A stretch of DNA of 64,000 nt from Anaerobacillus sp. CMMVII (GTDB taxonomy: Bacteria > Bacillota > Bacilli > Bacillales > Anaerobacillaceae). The notes below the pieces were generated by a model. That model was not told the origin of the DNA, ran no database searches, and saw only the letters and a list, made by a program, of their open reading frames with translations. Where the stretch lies: positions 62,001 to 126,000 of the forward strand of contig NZ_JACEHK010000003.1 in the NCBI RefSeq assembly GCF_025377685.1, given 5' to 3'. Below, one piece after another: positions 35,268 through 44,182 of this stretch. Numbering within the stretch: the first letter of the stretch is position 1; each line of letters begins with the position of its first letter. The position numbers were made by a program, and so were the translations under genes.

Positions 35268-37622
35268 ATGTTTAACAAGAAAGATAAAAAAATTGCGTAT
35301 CTATTCATTGCTACTTTCATTGTTTTAAATCTTTCTTGGAATTATCTATTTCAAAATAATCTGGTCATCCTAGACTGGGGTGTGGCAGTATTGCAACTTG
35401 TTGCCTGCCTCACCGCCTTTGGTTGGCTTATGGTTACTTATAAAAATGATCAAGGAAGAACAAGAAGGTTTTGGCTTTTCTTAGGGTTAGGAATTTTAAG
35501 TTATTTATTAGGAATCCTTGTTTGGGCTTTTTACCATTTTACGTTGAATGTTGGAGCTGAAGAAGCCCTTTTACCAAAGGTGTTTTGGATATTTCAAAAT
35601 ATCTTTTATTTTGTTGCCCTTTTGTTGATGATGAACGTCATGAAAAAAAATAACTTGCTAACAATACGTTTCTTGTTTGATATATTAATCGTGATGTCTG
35701 TTGCAACAACATTTATTTGGTTTTTTATTATGAACCCACTAATAAATAACACGGAGCATTCCTTTTTAGTTATTGAATTACTTTATCCAATCTTAGATTT
35801 AGGAGTTTTAGTTGGTGTTCTTAGTCTTATGATTGCTTCTAAGGCCATTTTTACTAAAATCACTTCCTATCTACTTGTGGCAGGATTTTTAGTGCAAATT
35901 ATGGCTGATTTGATTTTTTCATACTTAACAGTCAAAAACATTTATACAGTTGGTAGTTTATCTGAACCATTATGGATCTTATCTGTATTTTTACTGGGAC
36001 TAGCAGGACTTTATCACGAAAATCAATCTGAAGATGAGTATTCCACAGTTGCTGATCTAAAGCCTAAAAAAAATAACTTCTTAAAGCATAGCTTCCCATA
36101 TCTAGGCGTTATTTTCCTTTCCATTTATGCTATTTCGGAAATTCAGGATAGTACGTCGATTGTTTTAGGTTTATTTTTAAGTATATTACTTGTGATCTTA
36201 AGACAGGTTTTTACACTTCTAGATAATGATAGATTGGTAACTGATTTAAATAACTTGAATGAAGCATTAGAAATAAAAGTAAAAGAGCGAACAGATCGGT
36301 TAGTAGAAACGGTGAACAAAATGGAACACTTGGCTTTTCATGATGTCGTGACAGGCCTTCCTAATAGGCGGTATATTGAAAAAAGATTGTCCCGTGCGAT
36401 AATAAACTCAAACTCTTCTAGTCGAAAAAAAATCGCCTTCTTATTACTTGATTTAGACAGATTTAAACAAATTAATGATAGTCTTGGGCATTCATTCGGA
36501 GACTTATTATTAAAAGAAGTTGGTAGGAGACTAAACCTTGTCATGCGGCCAAATGAATTGGTATGCCGAATTGGCGGTGATGAGTTTGCCATCATACTAG
36601 AAAACGTCAATATGGCAAGAATCGAGAAAAGGGCACACGTAATCCTAGAGACACTGCGAGAAGTATATGATATTTCTGGTGCGGAAATTCATGTTACTCC
36701 TAGTATAGGAGTTGCTATTTATCCAGAGCATGGAGAAGACTTCGAAGCACTTCTCATGAAGGCAGATACTGCGATGTATAAGGTGAAAGAAAATGGCAAA
36801 AATCACTTTAAACTATATAACGAAACCATGGACATCGAGCCTCAGATGGCTCTAGAAAATTCTTTAAGAAAAGGGCTTGAACGAGAAGAGTTTGTGTTAT
36901 ATTACCAACCTCAGATATTGTTAGAGACCGGTGAATTAGTCGGGGTAGAGGCACTACTCCGTTGGATATCACCAAGCCAAGGATTTGTTTCACCTGCAGA
37001 ATTTATCCCACTAGCAGAAGAAACAGGACTTATCCTCCCAATAGGTGAATGGGTCCTGCGCGAAGCCTGTAAACAATCCGTCGAATGGGAAAAACAAGGG
37101 TTCCCACCACTAAGAGTAGCTGTAAATATCTCTACACTGCAATTTCAGCAGTGTAATTTCGTTGACACAGTAGCAAAAATTCTTTCTGAGACAGAAGCTA
37201 ATCCCGATAATATAGAATTAGAGATCACAGAAAGTATGGCAATGGGATCCACAGAGGATGCAATTACTAAGTTAACACAACTAAAAAATATGGGGTTCCA
37301 CATCGCAATCGATGATTTTGGAACAGGTTATTCATCATTACAATACTTGAGTCAATTTCCAATCGACCGTTTAAAGATTGACCGCTCATTTATCTCCTTA
37401 TTGAACACAAGCGAAAAAAATGACGGAATCGTTAAACTAATCGTAATGATGGCAAAAGGGTTGAACTTCAAAGTAATCGCTGAAGGTGTTGAAACCGAAA
37501 CACAAAAGTCCTTCCTTCAACAAATAAACTGCGACGAAATCCAAGGATTCCTGATCAGCCCCCCTCTCCCCCCAGAGGAAGCAAGGAAGCGTGGGGACGG
37601 TTCTGGTGCTTCCTTAGGTTAA
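35268..37622 (+). CDS. Membrane GGDEF-EAL cyclic di-GMP protein
   Basis: 784 residues. About eight N-terminal membrane segments (residues 10-310, a MASE-like sensor), a short coiled coil, GGDEF domain (about 355-510) with intact RIGGDEFAII, and EAL domain (about 530-770) with intact VEALLRW, DDFGTGYSSLQYL and IAEGVETETQ. Both synthesis and breakdown sites look functional by motif; no I-site was checked. ATG 35268 follows AAGGAG. The EAL domain ends at GFLISPPLPPEEA, after which a family A element supplies RKRGDGSGASLG and the stop, replacing the usual C-terminal tail. Confidence 0.93.
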   Translation: MFNKKDKKIAYLFIATFIVLNLSWNYLFQNNLVILDWGVAVLQLVACLTAFGWLMVTYKNDQGRTRRFWLFLGLGILSYLLGILVWAFYHFTLNVGAEEALLPKVFWIFQNIFYFVALLLMMNVMKKNNLLTIRFLFDILIVMSVATTFIWFFIMNPLINNTEHSFLVIELLYPILDLGVLVGVLSLMIASKAIFTKITSYLLVAGFLVQIMADLIFSYLTVKNIYTVGSLSEPLWILSVFLLGLAGLYHENQSEDEYSTVADLKPKKNNFLKHSFPYLGVIFLSIYAISEIQDSTSIVLGLFLSILLVILRQVFTLLDNDRLVTDLNNLNEALEIKVKERTDRLVETVNKMEHLAFHDVVTGLPNRRYIEKRLSRAIINSNSSSRKKIAFLLLDLDRFKQINDSLGHSFGDLLLKEVGRRLNLVMRPNELVCRIGGDEFAIILENVNMARIEKRAHVILETLREVYDISGAEIHVTPSIGVAIYPEHGEDFEALLMKADTAMYKVKENGKNHFKLYNETMDIEPQMALENSLRKGLEREEFVLYYQPQILLETGELVGVEALLRWISPSQGFVSPAEFIPLAEETGLILPIGEWVLREACKQSVEWEKQGFPPLRVAVNISTLQFQQCNFVDTVAKILSETEANPDNIELEITESMAMGSTEDAITKLTQLKNMGFHIAIDDFGTGYSSLQYLSQFPIDRLKIDRSFISLLNTSEKNDGIVKLIVMMAKGLNFKVIAEGVETETQKSFLQQINCDEIQGFLISPPLPPEEARKRGDGSGASLG

Positions 37623-37690
37623 TCGGGGCGAGCTTAGTAGGAAGCGTGGGGACGGTTCTGGTGCTTCCTTAGATTAATTGGGGCGAGCTC
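37584..37690. repeat. Tandem duplication containing two family A elements
   Basis: Two consecutive ~53-bp units: family A arm, then TTAGRTTAATYGGGGCGAGC. The first unit encodes the C-terminus of the GGDEF-EAL protein. The same GGCGAGCT flank occurs at 33.72 kb beside a decayed family A arm (33675-33706). Confidence 0.85.
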
Positions 37691-37712
37691 CAATCAAGCT
37701 TAAAACGAAAGA

Positions 37713-37748
37713 AAGAGCCCTGTAGAGATAAGCTCTACAGGGTTCTTT
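37713..37748. terminator. Terminator hairpin, second copy
   Basis: AAGAGCCCTGTAGAG pairs with CTCTACAGGGTTCTT. Homologous to 33751-33790; serves the GGDEF-EAL transcript and, from the other side, the zinc-protein gene. Confidence 0.8.
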
Positions 37749-37786
37749 CGCATCTTATTTATATTGTTTGCATTTGTTAATATGTA

Positions 37787-37951
37787 TTAGAATTTTTCAA
37801 CGTAAACACAATGTTCACAAGCTCTACCAAGGTTTTCTTTTGTAATAGGATCTCTAAAGTATGTTTCAAAATCGCCGCAGACACTACATTCTACTTCATG
37901 AATTATTTCCCTCTGGCCAAGTAATTTATCTAATAATAGTTCAAAGTTCAT
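37787..37951 (-). CDS. Small zinc-binding protein
   Basis: 54 residues: MNFELLLDKLLGQREIIHEV, then ECSVCGDFETYFRD and GRACEHCVYVEKF. Two CxxC knuckles 20-odd residues apart suggest one zinc ribbon. AAGGTGGAGA precedes the ATG. A family is not recognised. A decayed duplicate lies at 33819-33970, which confirms that this frame was once selected. Convergent with the GGDEF-EAL gene. Confidence 0.75.
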   Translation of the reverse strand: MNFELLLDKLLGQREIIHEVECSVCGDFETYFRDPITKENLGRACEHCVYVEKF

Positions 37952-38019
37952 TCCATCTCCACCTTAATAGATAGTTACTTAATTTATATACAAGTAGTGG
38001 GGAGAATATAACCTGTATA

Positions 38020-38105
38020 AAGCATGGGTAAAAGCATGGGGACGGTTCTGCTGCTTCATAGACCAGAGGAAGCAGCAGAACCGTCCCCACGCTCCCCCAC
38101 GCTCC
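38020..38105. repeat. Family A palindrome with both ends duplicated
   Basis: AAAGCATGGGTAAAAGCATG on the left and CCCCACGCTCCCCCACGCTC on the right. Both arms share dinucleotide GC. One of two close copies upstream and downstream of the RAYT gene. Confidence 0.9.
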
Positions 38106-38475
38106 GAAAAAAATGGTGAAATTTGTTATAAAATTGTATATGATAAATGTAAAGATTCAGCCCCCTATTACTAAACTTAAGACAGTATTCCTCATTTAGG
38201 TTTCCTTCAACTGAAGTCCATCACATTCTTGTTTTATTCCCTAGCTGTTCAAATCCCAATTTACCGAAATCCCACGCTTTACCGATTCCATTTGCAAGTT
38301 TGAGAGCGTTATACCTCTGTAATGAATTCTGTAATCAGATCCCCATCGAAAACACTAACCTATTGCTGAAACACAAAAAGTTAATACTGCTATTACTAAT
38401 TAAAGACAAGAAAGAAGGAGGCTACTAGGTTAAAAGAATCAAAGAACGTATGTCCATAGAAAAGGGGTGGTCAAT
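38106..38475. other. Intergenic region upstream of the RAYT gene
   Basis: No convincing ORF, hairpin or promoter seen. Only the AAAGGGGTGG ribosome site at its right end is clear. It probably carries the RAYT promoter. Confidence 0.4.
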
Positions 38476-39252
38476 ATGCCTCGTCAAGCGAGGGTGAAAA
38501 GTCACAGCAAAATATACCACATTATCTTGAGGGGAGCGAATAGACAAGAAATTTTTCATGATGAGGAAGATTGTATGAGGTTTCTTGATATTCTTGGTAA
38601 AAATAAACGAAAGGCAGGAATGGATGTTTATGCTTGGTGCTTAATGAATAACCATGTCCATCTTCTTTTAAAAGAAGGTGATGAGTCTATTTCTATTACT
38701 ATGAAACGGATCGGTGTTAGTTATGTTAGGTACTATAACTGGAAGTATGGTACAACAGGACATCTTTTTCAGGATCGCTTCAAAAGTGAGAATGTAGAAA
38801 CGGTTAGGTACTTACTAGTCGTTGTGAGATATATTCATCAAAATCCAGTAAAGGCAGGCATCGCCAAACGTGTTGACGAATGGAAGTGGAGTAGTTGTCG
38901 TTCCTATTATGGTCAACCGATCTCATCAGTAAAGTATTTACTTGATGGAGATTATATACTTAGCTTGCTTTCAGCCAATAAAGAAGCTGCTACAGAAAGA
39001 TTTAAGGGGCTAAATGAAAGAAGAAACAATGATCAATGCTTAGATGAACCTGGAAAAACAAGATTAACAGATGTTGAGGCACGCCAACTAATGAAAGAGT
39101 TGTTAGGTACCTTGGAAATAGCAAAAGTTAAGAGTTTGTCTCGGCTGGAAAGAGATGGAATTCTTCGGAAAGTAAAACAGATTAATGGTATTTCACAACG
39201 CCAAATTGCAAGAATTCTAGGCATTTCGCCAAATTTAGTTTTTAAAGCATGA
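38476..39252 (+). CDS. REP-associated tyrosine transposase (RAYT, Y1 family)
   Basis: 258 residues. MPRQARVKSHSKIYHIILRG opens an IS200/IS605-like Y1 HUH nuclease domain. The metal-binding pair is in LMNNHVHLLLK (HVH), and the nucleophile Tyr is in VVRYIHQNPVKAGI. GHLFQDRFKSE is also typical of RAYTs. The C-terminal helix-turn-helix (SQRQIARILGISPNLVFKA) is the DNA-recognition part of this group. RAYTs mobilise REP palindromes rather than their own flanks, and this gene lacks IS ends. ATG 38476 follows GGGGTGG. Its TGA stop is the first base of a family A element (GCATGAAGCGTGGGGACGG), tying the enzyme to the family A repeats. Confidence 0.93.
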   Translation: MPRQARVKSHSKIYHIILRGANRQEIFHDEEDCMRFLDILGKNKRKAGMDVYAWCLMNNHVHLLLKEGDESISITMKRIGVSYVRYYNWKYGTTGHLFQDRFKSENVETVRYLLVVVRYIHQNPVKAGIAKRVDEWKWSSCRSYYGQPISSVKYLLDGDYILSLLSANKEAATERFKGLNERRNNDQCLDEPGKTRLTDVEARQLMKELLGTLEIAKVKSLSRLERDGILRKVKQINGISQRQIARILGISPNLVFKA

Positions 39253-39280
39253 AGCGTGGGGACGGTTCTCACGCTTCCTT
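39251..39280. repeat. Family A element joined to the RAYT stop
   Basis: Begins inside the TGA of the RAYT gene; dinucleotide CA and CGCTTCC end. Confidence 0.92.
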
Positions 39281-39340
39281 AACAGCAAAAAGAAAAAATC
39301 AAGCTACAGGGTTTCCTTTTGCTATTGAGAAGTACATTGG

Positions 39341-39384
39341 AAGAATTAATCAAACGTTTGATTAATTCTTCCTTTTTGTTTTTT
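39341..39384. repeat. Family C palindrome, 30-bp perfect, with T-rich tail
   Basis: AAGAATTAATCAAAC and its exact mirror GTTTGATTAATTCTT without a loop, followed by CCTTTTTGTTTTTT. Lies between the convergent RAYT and esterase genes, so it might act as a terminator as well as a repeat. Confidence 0.7.
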
Positions 39385-39459
39385 GAAGCATGGGGACGGT
39401 TCTCGTGCTTCATTATTTAGGGCTACGAGGAAGCACCAGAACCGTCCCCGCGCTTCCTA
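39385..39459. repeat. Family A pair next to the esterase stop
   Basis: Forward arm 39385-39411 (CG) and inverted arm 39428-39459 (CC), which runs into the TAG stop of the minus-strand esterase. Confidence 0.9.
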
Positions 39460-41304
39460 CTCAGTAGTAAACGGGGATGCGGGTAGGCCTTCTTTGTTAT
39501 AGAGGTTTGCGCCAGCGGGGTTGTCGGACCATGCGTAGCGTACCTGCTGAGGTTGCTTGATTTGCTCGCAGCTGACAATAACATTATGGCCAGAGATGAC
39601 AGCATTTGCTGGAACAAAATGACCATCTTCACCGCATATCATAAACTGCTTTAGTTCACCATTTCGCGAAGTCAGTCCACTACCAACGTGGTCAAAATAT
39701 AAACAAATGGCATCATCAGTCTTTTCCATTCTCTGATAGATTGGGCCACTATAGACAATGTTCTCGTCGTAAGCTAGTTTTTTAGCGCATAAGCCGAGTC
39801 GCTGCCCAAGGGTCTTCTTATCTTGAGGATGTAAATCATTGTGTTCACCAATATCAATCGTCACGGCCATTCCTGTATTGTTTATATTTTGGGCCTTCCG
39901 TTGTTCTTCACGTAGCTCTGCCCAATTACTTTGACCCTTTTCCCAGGCATCAAAATTCGCTAGTTGAGTATAAAGAAACGGAAGCTCGTTCATTCCCCAA
40001 TTTTTACGCCAGTCATTAACTAAAGCTTCAAAAAGCTTATGATACCCTTTCGGCTGAGGAGTATTGGACTCACCTTGGTACCAGGCAACACCTTTGATTT
40101 TATAGTTTTGTAAAGGTGATATCATCTTGTTATAAACGCCAGATGGCATGTATTGAAAAAATGTTTGTGGCTCCAGTCTCTCGGTCACTGCTCCAATTCG
40201 ATATTTCCAAGTGCCCTCTAAGTTTAGTTCGTGACCATTTGCAATTAGTTTATAGGGCATATCTTTTAAGAATCCACCGATATTTTGAGTACTGATGATC
40301 CTGACGGCAATTGAATTTTTTCCAGGCTTTAAAAGTCCTGTTGGAATCTGGTACCGTCTTGGTGGATACATGTAGCCTGTATTTCCGATCAATGTCCCAT
40401 TAACGTATGTATCGTCACCATCAATGATGGTCCCTAATGCTAATTTTGCCTCGCAGTTTAGCATCTCTTCAGGGATATTAATCTCTGTTCTGAACCATAC
40501 AGAACCTCTTACCGTTTCTAGCTCACTGCCTGCCCATGAATTCGGGACCACAAAATCTTGCCATTCGCTTGTATCATAGTCGGCTTGATGCCAGCATTTT
40601 TTTAAGCCCAGATCTCGCTCATTTAAATCTTCATACCAATCATGATTACGTTTTTCGTCGTTTTGTTTCGTACCGGCTACATAAGAATCATCTTTCAACT
40701 TAGCAAGACGTTCCTCGTAGCCACCGATCTCTCGTAACGTTTTTTCACTAATCCAGGCCTCAATCGGCGTTCCACCAACTGCAGTCATAATTAATCCAAT
40801 TGGAACTCCGTATGTTTCATAGAGATCCTTTGCGAAAAAATAGCCAGCGGCGCTAAAACTCATGACATCAGTTTGGTTGGCAGCAATCCAGTTTCCACCG
40901 GCCAAGTCCTGTTGGGGAGCATGGAAATCGTACAATTGTGGAACGGCAAATTGGCGGATATATGGTTGATTGACCGTTTTCATTTCCGCGGAGAACAAAT
41001 CAAGAGTTCTGCGAACCGGTAGTTCCATGTTCGATTGTCCACCAAGGACCCATACATCACCAATCAGAATATCCTGAATAACTGTTGTTTCTTCATTGTC
41101 AATGATCACCATTTGATAGGGGCCACCTGGCTTTAAATCGTTAAGTGTTACGGTCCAATTGCCATCGCTATCAGCCTGTGTTTCGTATGTTTTTTCAAGG
41201 AATAATACCTTCACTACCTCGGAGCTTCTAGTTTTCCCCCAGATAGCAACCGCAGCATGTCTTTGCAGGACCATCCCGTCACTAATAATGCTTGATAATT
41301 TCAT
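39457..41304 (-). CDS. Sialate O-acetylesterase-like SGNH esterase
   Basis: 615 residues. GGQSNMELPV holds the catalytic Ser, WYQGESNT the oxyanion block, and DLHPQDK the Asp/His pair near the C-terminus, as in the SASA family. A beta-sandwich insertion (about residues 235-375, NSWAGSELETVRGSVWFR) and an N-terminal Ig-like region are usual for these enzymes. There is no signal peptide, so it is probably cytoplasmic. It removes O-acetyl groups from sialic acid, xylan or other sugars; the substrate is unknown. The start has AAAGGGGG upstream. The TAG stop joins a family A arm. Confidence 0.9.
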   Translation of the reverse strand: MKLSSIISDGMVLQRHAAVAIWGKTRSSEVVKVLFLEKTYETQADSDGNWTVTLNDLKPGGPYQMVIIDNEETTVIQDILIGDVWVLGGQSNMELPVRRTLDLFSAEMKTVNQPYIRQFAVPQLYDFHAPQQDLAGGNWIAANQTDVMSFSAAGYFFAKDLYETYGVPIGLIMTAVGGTPIEAWISEKTLREIGGYEERLAKLKDDSYVAGTKQNDEKRNHDWYEDLNERDLGLKKCWHQADYDTSEWQDFVVPNSWAGSELETVRGSVWFRTEINIPEEMLNCEAKLALGTIIDGDDTYVNGTLIGNTGYMYPPRRYQIPTGLLKPGKNSIAVRIISTQNIGGFLKDMPYKLIANGHELNLEGTWKYRIGAVTERLEPQTFFQYMPSGVYNKMISPLQNYKIKGVAWYQGESNTPQPKGYHKLFEALVNDWRKNWGMNELPFLYTQLANFDAWEKGQSNWAELREEQRKAQNINNTGMAVTIDIGEHNDLHPQDKKTLGQRLGLCAKKLAYDENIVYSGPIYQRMEKTDDAICLYFDHVGSGLTSRNGELKQFMICGEDGHFVPANAVISGHNVIVSCEQIKQPQQVRYAWSDNPAGANLYNKEGLPASPFTTE

Positions 41305-41322
41305 GGTTTTTCCCCCTTTAGT

Positions 41323-41412
41323 GGAAAGCGTGGGGACGGTTCTCGTGCTTCATTTTGTTCACGAGGCGAACAAAATGAAGCAGCAGAACCGTCCCGGTGC
41401 CTCTGTGCTTCT
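41323..41412. repeat. Family A pair with an inner palindrome
   Basis: Forward and inverted arms (CG and GC) separated by ATTTTGTTCACGAGGCGAAC, whose own ends (TTTTGTTC / GAACAAAA) extend the hairpin. Lies between divergent esterase and HEPN genes. Confidence 0.88.
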
Positions 41413-41620
41413 TTGGTTACTTCCCTTAAAAATACCACCTAAGTTCGGTGATTTCCACAAGAAAGTAGAAATGTTTTGTGAGGGTTCTAGTGATATTCCG
41501 TTTCTGAGGATATGTAGTAGCATTACTGTCCCTACGCTTCCCCCTACCGAAGCATTCTTGTATAATATATGGTAACCAATATTTTACACTTATTGAAGCT
41601 AAATCGGAGGGAGAAACCTT

Positions 41621-43129
41621 ATGATGTTCAATCCAACAGAAGTTCTTCAAGCCAAAAATTTAACTAATTTTAAGGCTTCTGAAGTTATCGCTGTAATCGA
41701 TTACCTGATAAACGAATTAAGAGAAACAAAGAAGGAATCTTTGCCTGGTAAAATACTAGAGTTAATTACATATCTAAAAAGAAAGTTTGTTGGTAAACAA
41801 ATTTATCCGATTGCTGAAATACTTGAAAGTGATTACTGGTTTGCAAAACACCTCATTCATTCAAAAAAAACTTCCGAGTGGAACAGCAAAATGAGACAAC
41901 AGCAATTGTTTATCCTCGAAAATCTTTTCACTGAATATGAAGAGAAAACAATACCACCATTAATATGGAATAATATCTGCATTACATATTCTGAGGCCCT
42001 AATGAATATTGGTAGACCGATTGAAGCATTAGCGGTTATAGAGAAAATGATTGAAAATGAAGATTTTTATTACGAAAAAAAGGTCCCTCAAACAGGTTGG
42101 GGATTATTATTCTACTCCACCCTATTAAAAGGAACCCAAGATAAAATGCATTGTATCTATAATGCCCATCAAAAATTAAAGACGTACAAAGAAAACATCA
42201 AGGACAAAGATAATTTGATGGTTTATCAACAGCGCTTTAAGGTGGCAGAAGATATGTATGAACAATTAGGGATAGACGACGTCGGCGTTCATAAAGGTGG
42301 AAACCGCTTTTCAGGAAAAGAGAAGGTCTATCGAAAATGGTGCGCTGCTAACCGTTTATTTTTAAATGGATCGAATGACATTGACCTACATTCGATGGTT
42401 CAAGTTGATGCCTTCTTATATAGTGACAATAACTTTCCTAATGAAACGCATTCTTTCCGTTCAAGAGTGTATCAAAACTTTTTAAATTCGTTAAGTCAAG
42501 AATTTATCACACTACGATGGCTTCTGTTTGATACGATTCATCAATCAAAAGAAAAACCCCATTTGGCGGACAATGACTTGTTATTCAATAACGAGGGGAT
42601 GAACGTATATAGCATTCGTACTGATCTATTAAAAACTGTCTATCGGATGTCTTATTCGATTTTTGATAAGATCGGCTATTTTCTTAACCATTTCTATAAC
42701 CTTAGCATCCCTAACAATAAAGCTAGTCTTAATCACATTTGGTTTATTGATGAAGACCCAAATAAGCCACTAAAGAAGTTTTTTAAACAGAAAAAAAATG
42801 ATGCATTACAATCTTTATATTGGCTTTCTAGAGATATCTACGGGTATGACAAAATCTCTGAACAGAGCATGTTTGTAAAAAAAATAAGTCACTTACGAAA
42901 TATGATGGAGCATAGCTACCTCCAAGTAACCGAGTACCCAGACTCCTTACTTAATCATGAAAGTGGAATTAAACTAAACCTAGATTCTATTAAATTTGGA
43001 GTAGGAGAATTCCATTCTCACAACCTATCATTAAACGAATTAGAAAAATTAACAATGGACTTAACTAAAAAGACACGTAATGCCTTATTATACCTTAAAT
43101 TTGCAGTTGATCACGAAGCGGGAGAGTAG
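41621..43129 (+). CDS. LA2681-like HEPN-domain protein
   Basis: 502 residues. The N-terminal ~210 residues are helical repeats of TPR character (NNICITYSEALMNIGRPIEA, then AVIEKMIENEDFYYEK). The C-terminal half (about 280-500) carries KKISHLRNMMEHSYLQ, an R-x4-H motif as in HEPN ribonucleases, and KKTRNALLYLKFAVDHE. The layout matches LA2681-type HEPN proteins, proposed RNases in stress or phage defence. GGAGGGAG lies seven bases before ATG 41621. No antitoxin or other defence gene adjoins it, so it would act alone or its partner is elsewhere. Function inferred from motif only. The TAG stop joins a family A palindrome. Confidence 0.7.
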   Translation: MMFNPTEVLQAKNLTNFKASEVIAVIDYLINELRETKKESLPGKILELITYLKRKFVGKQIYPIAEILESDYWFAKHLIHSKKTSEWNSKMRQQQLFILENLFTEYEEKTIPPLIWNNICITYSEALMNIGRPIEALAVIEKMIENEDFYYEKKVPQTGWGLLFYSTLLKGTQDKMHCIYNAHQKLKTYKENIKDKDNLMVYQQRFKVAEDMYEQLGIDDVGVHKGGNRFSGKEKVYRKWCAANRLFLNGSNDIDLHSMVQVDAFLYSDNNFPNETHSFRSRVYQNFLNSLSQEFITLRWLLFDTIHQSKEKPHLADNDLLFNNEGMNVYSIRTDLLKTVYRMSYSIFDKIGYFLNHFYNLSIPNNKASLNHIWFIDEDPNKPLKKFFKQKKNDALQSLYWLSRDIYGYDKISEQSMFVKKISHLRNMMEHSYLQVTEYPDSLLNHESGIKLNLDSIKFGVGEFHSHNLSLNELEKLTMDLTKKTRNALLYLKFAVDHEAGE

Positions 43130-43206
43130 GAAGCGTGGGGACGGTTCTCGTGCTTCCTCAGATAAATGAAGCAGCAGAACCGTCCCCATGCTTCGCGACG
43201 CTTCCT
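43128..43206. repeat. Family A pair joined to the HEPN gene stop
   Basis: Forward arm (CG) starting at the stop, inverted arm (GC) plus an extra GCGACGCTTCC end. Confidence 0.9.
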
Positions 43207-43211
43207 TTTTT

Positions 43212-43238
43212 TGAAACCTTTCTCCAATTGGTTTCGTA
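43212..43238 (+). promoter_or_regulatory. Sigma-W-like promoter of pspA
   Basis: TGAAAC, 17 bases, CGTA, matching the ECF sigma-W pattern of the B. subtilis pspA operon. It is about 180 bp from the pspA start; a family A palindrome occupies most of the leader between them. Confidence 0.75.
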
Positions 43239-43321
43239 AAAGTAGTACTACACAATGAAAAAAAACATCTAGGCGTACTCAATAATAATGAAGATTACAT
43301 ACAATAATAAGGTGGTAATCA

Positions 43322-43400
43322 GAAAGCGCCGGGACGGTTCTGCTGCTTTCTTCGTGAATCAAATGCTTTAGGAAGCAGCAGAACCGTCCCCACGCTTCCT
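43322..43400. repeat. Family A pair inside the pspA leader
   Basis: Forward arm with GCCGGGACGG and matching inverted arm, ending six bases before the GGGAGG ribosome site of pspA. Within the transcript it would form a large hairpin just ahead of the start codon. Confidence 0.9.
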
Positions 43401-43417
43401 GGAAAGGGAGGATGGAC

Positions 43418-44089
43418 ATGAGTATGATAAAGAGGTTTAGAAGTATTATGGCGGCTAACTTTTATGCCATGCTAGAAAAAGCGGAAGATCCTGAAAAGAT
43501 GCTTGCTCAATATTTACGAGACCTACGTAGTGATTTAGGTAACGTGAAGGCTGAAACGGCTTCGGTTATGGCAGAGGAACAACGGACAAAACGAGCGCTG
43601 GATGAAAATTCAGCTGAGATCAATAAGCTGCAACGGTATGCAGAAAGAGCGCTAGAGCTAGGAAATGAAACGGATGCCAGAGCGTTATTAGAGAGAAAAG
43701 CAGCGGTAGCATTGCGAGAAGAAGGACTTAAAGATGCTTATGAAGTAGTCTGTGAAAATGCAAAAAAAATGCGTGACATGCATGATAAGTTGAATTCCGA
43801 TATAAAAGAATTAGAAGCCCGTAGTCACGAAATTAAACGAAAGCTTACTGCGGCGAAAACGCAAGAAAAAATAAACAGAATGACCGGTGGCTCTACAAGA
43901 ATGGCTGACCTTGATAGATTGGAAGAGAAGGCCGATCGAGCGCTATATACAGCAAATGCGATGGCAGAGCTGAATGCACCTAAGGATGACATTGATGATT
44001 TAATGGCGAAGTATACTGATACAGACAATGCTAAACCAAGCATTGACGATGAGCTAGAGGCCTTAAAGAATAACTTAAAAAAGAAATAA
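43418..44089 (+). CDS. pspA: Phage shock protein A / IM30 family
   Basis: 223 residues, almost fully coiled coil. SMIKRFRSIMAANFYAMLEK is the membrane-binding amphipathic helix; EKMLAQYLRDLRSDLGNVK and ARALLERKAAVALREE are family blocks. Assembles into membrane-repairing ESCRT-III-like polymers under envelope stress. ATG 43418 is six bases after GGGAGG; neighbouring in-frame ATGs at 43412 and 43424 fit less well. Orthologue of B. subtilis PspA (YdjF) by gene order: ydjG, ydjH, ydjI follow, though a 360-bp repeat-filled gap separates pspA from ydjG. Confidence 0.95.
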   Translation: MSMIKRFRSIMAANFYAMLEKAEDPEKMLAQYLRDLRSDLGNVKAETASVMAEEQRTKRALDENSAEINKLQRYAERALELGNETDARALLERKAAVALREEGLKDAYEVVCENAKKMRDMHDKLNSDIKELEARSHEIKRKLTAAKTQEKINRMTGGSTRMADLDRLEEKADRALYTANAMAELNAPKDDIDDLMAKYTDTDNAKPSIDDELEALKNNLKKK

Positions 44090-44182
44090 GCTAGAACGTC
44101 TATTCTAGCTGTTGACTTGCAGAAGCAAGGACGGTTCGCATGCTTTTTTGCAAGAGATAAGTAGAAGCGTTTTAGAAGTTAT

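Noticed and set aside
38476-39252. IS200/IS605 insertion sequence
   Set aside because: A TnpB gene and IS-like left and right ends are missing, and the C-terminal HTH plus flanking REP-like palindromes fit a domesticated RAYT better.
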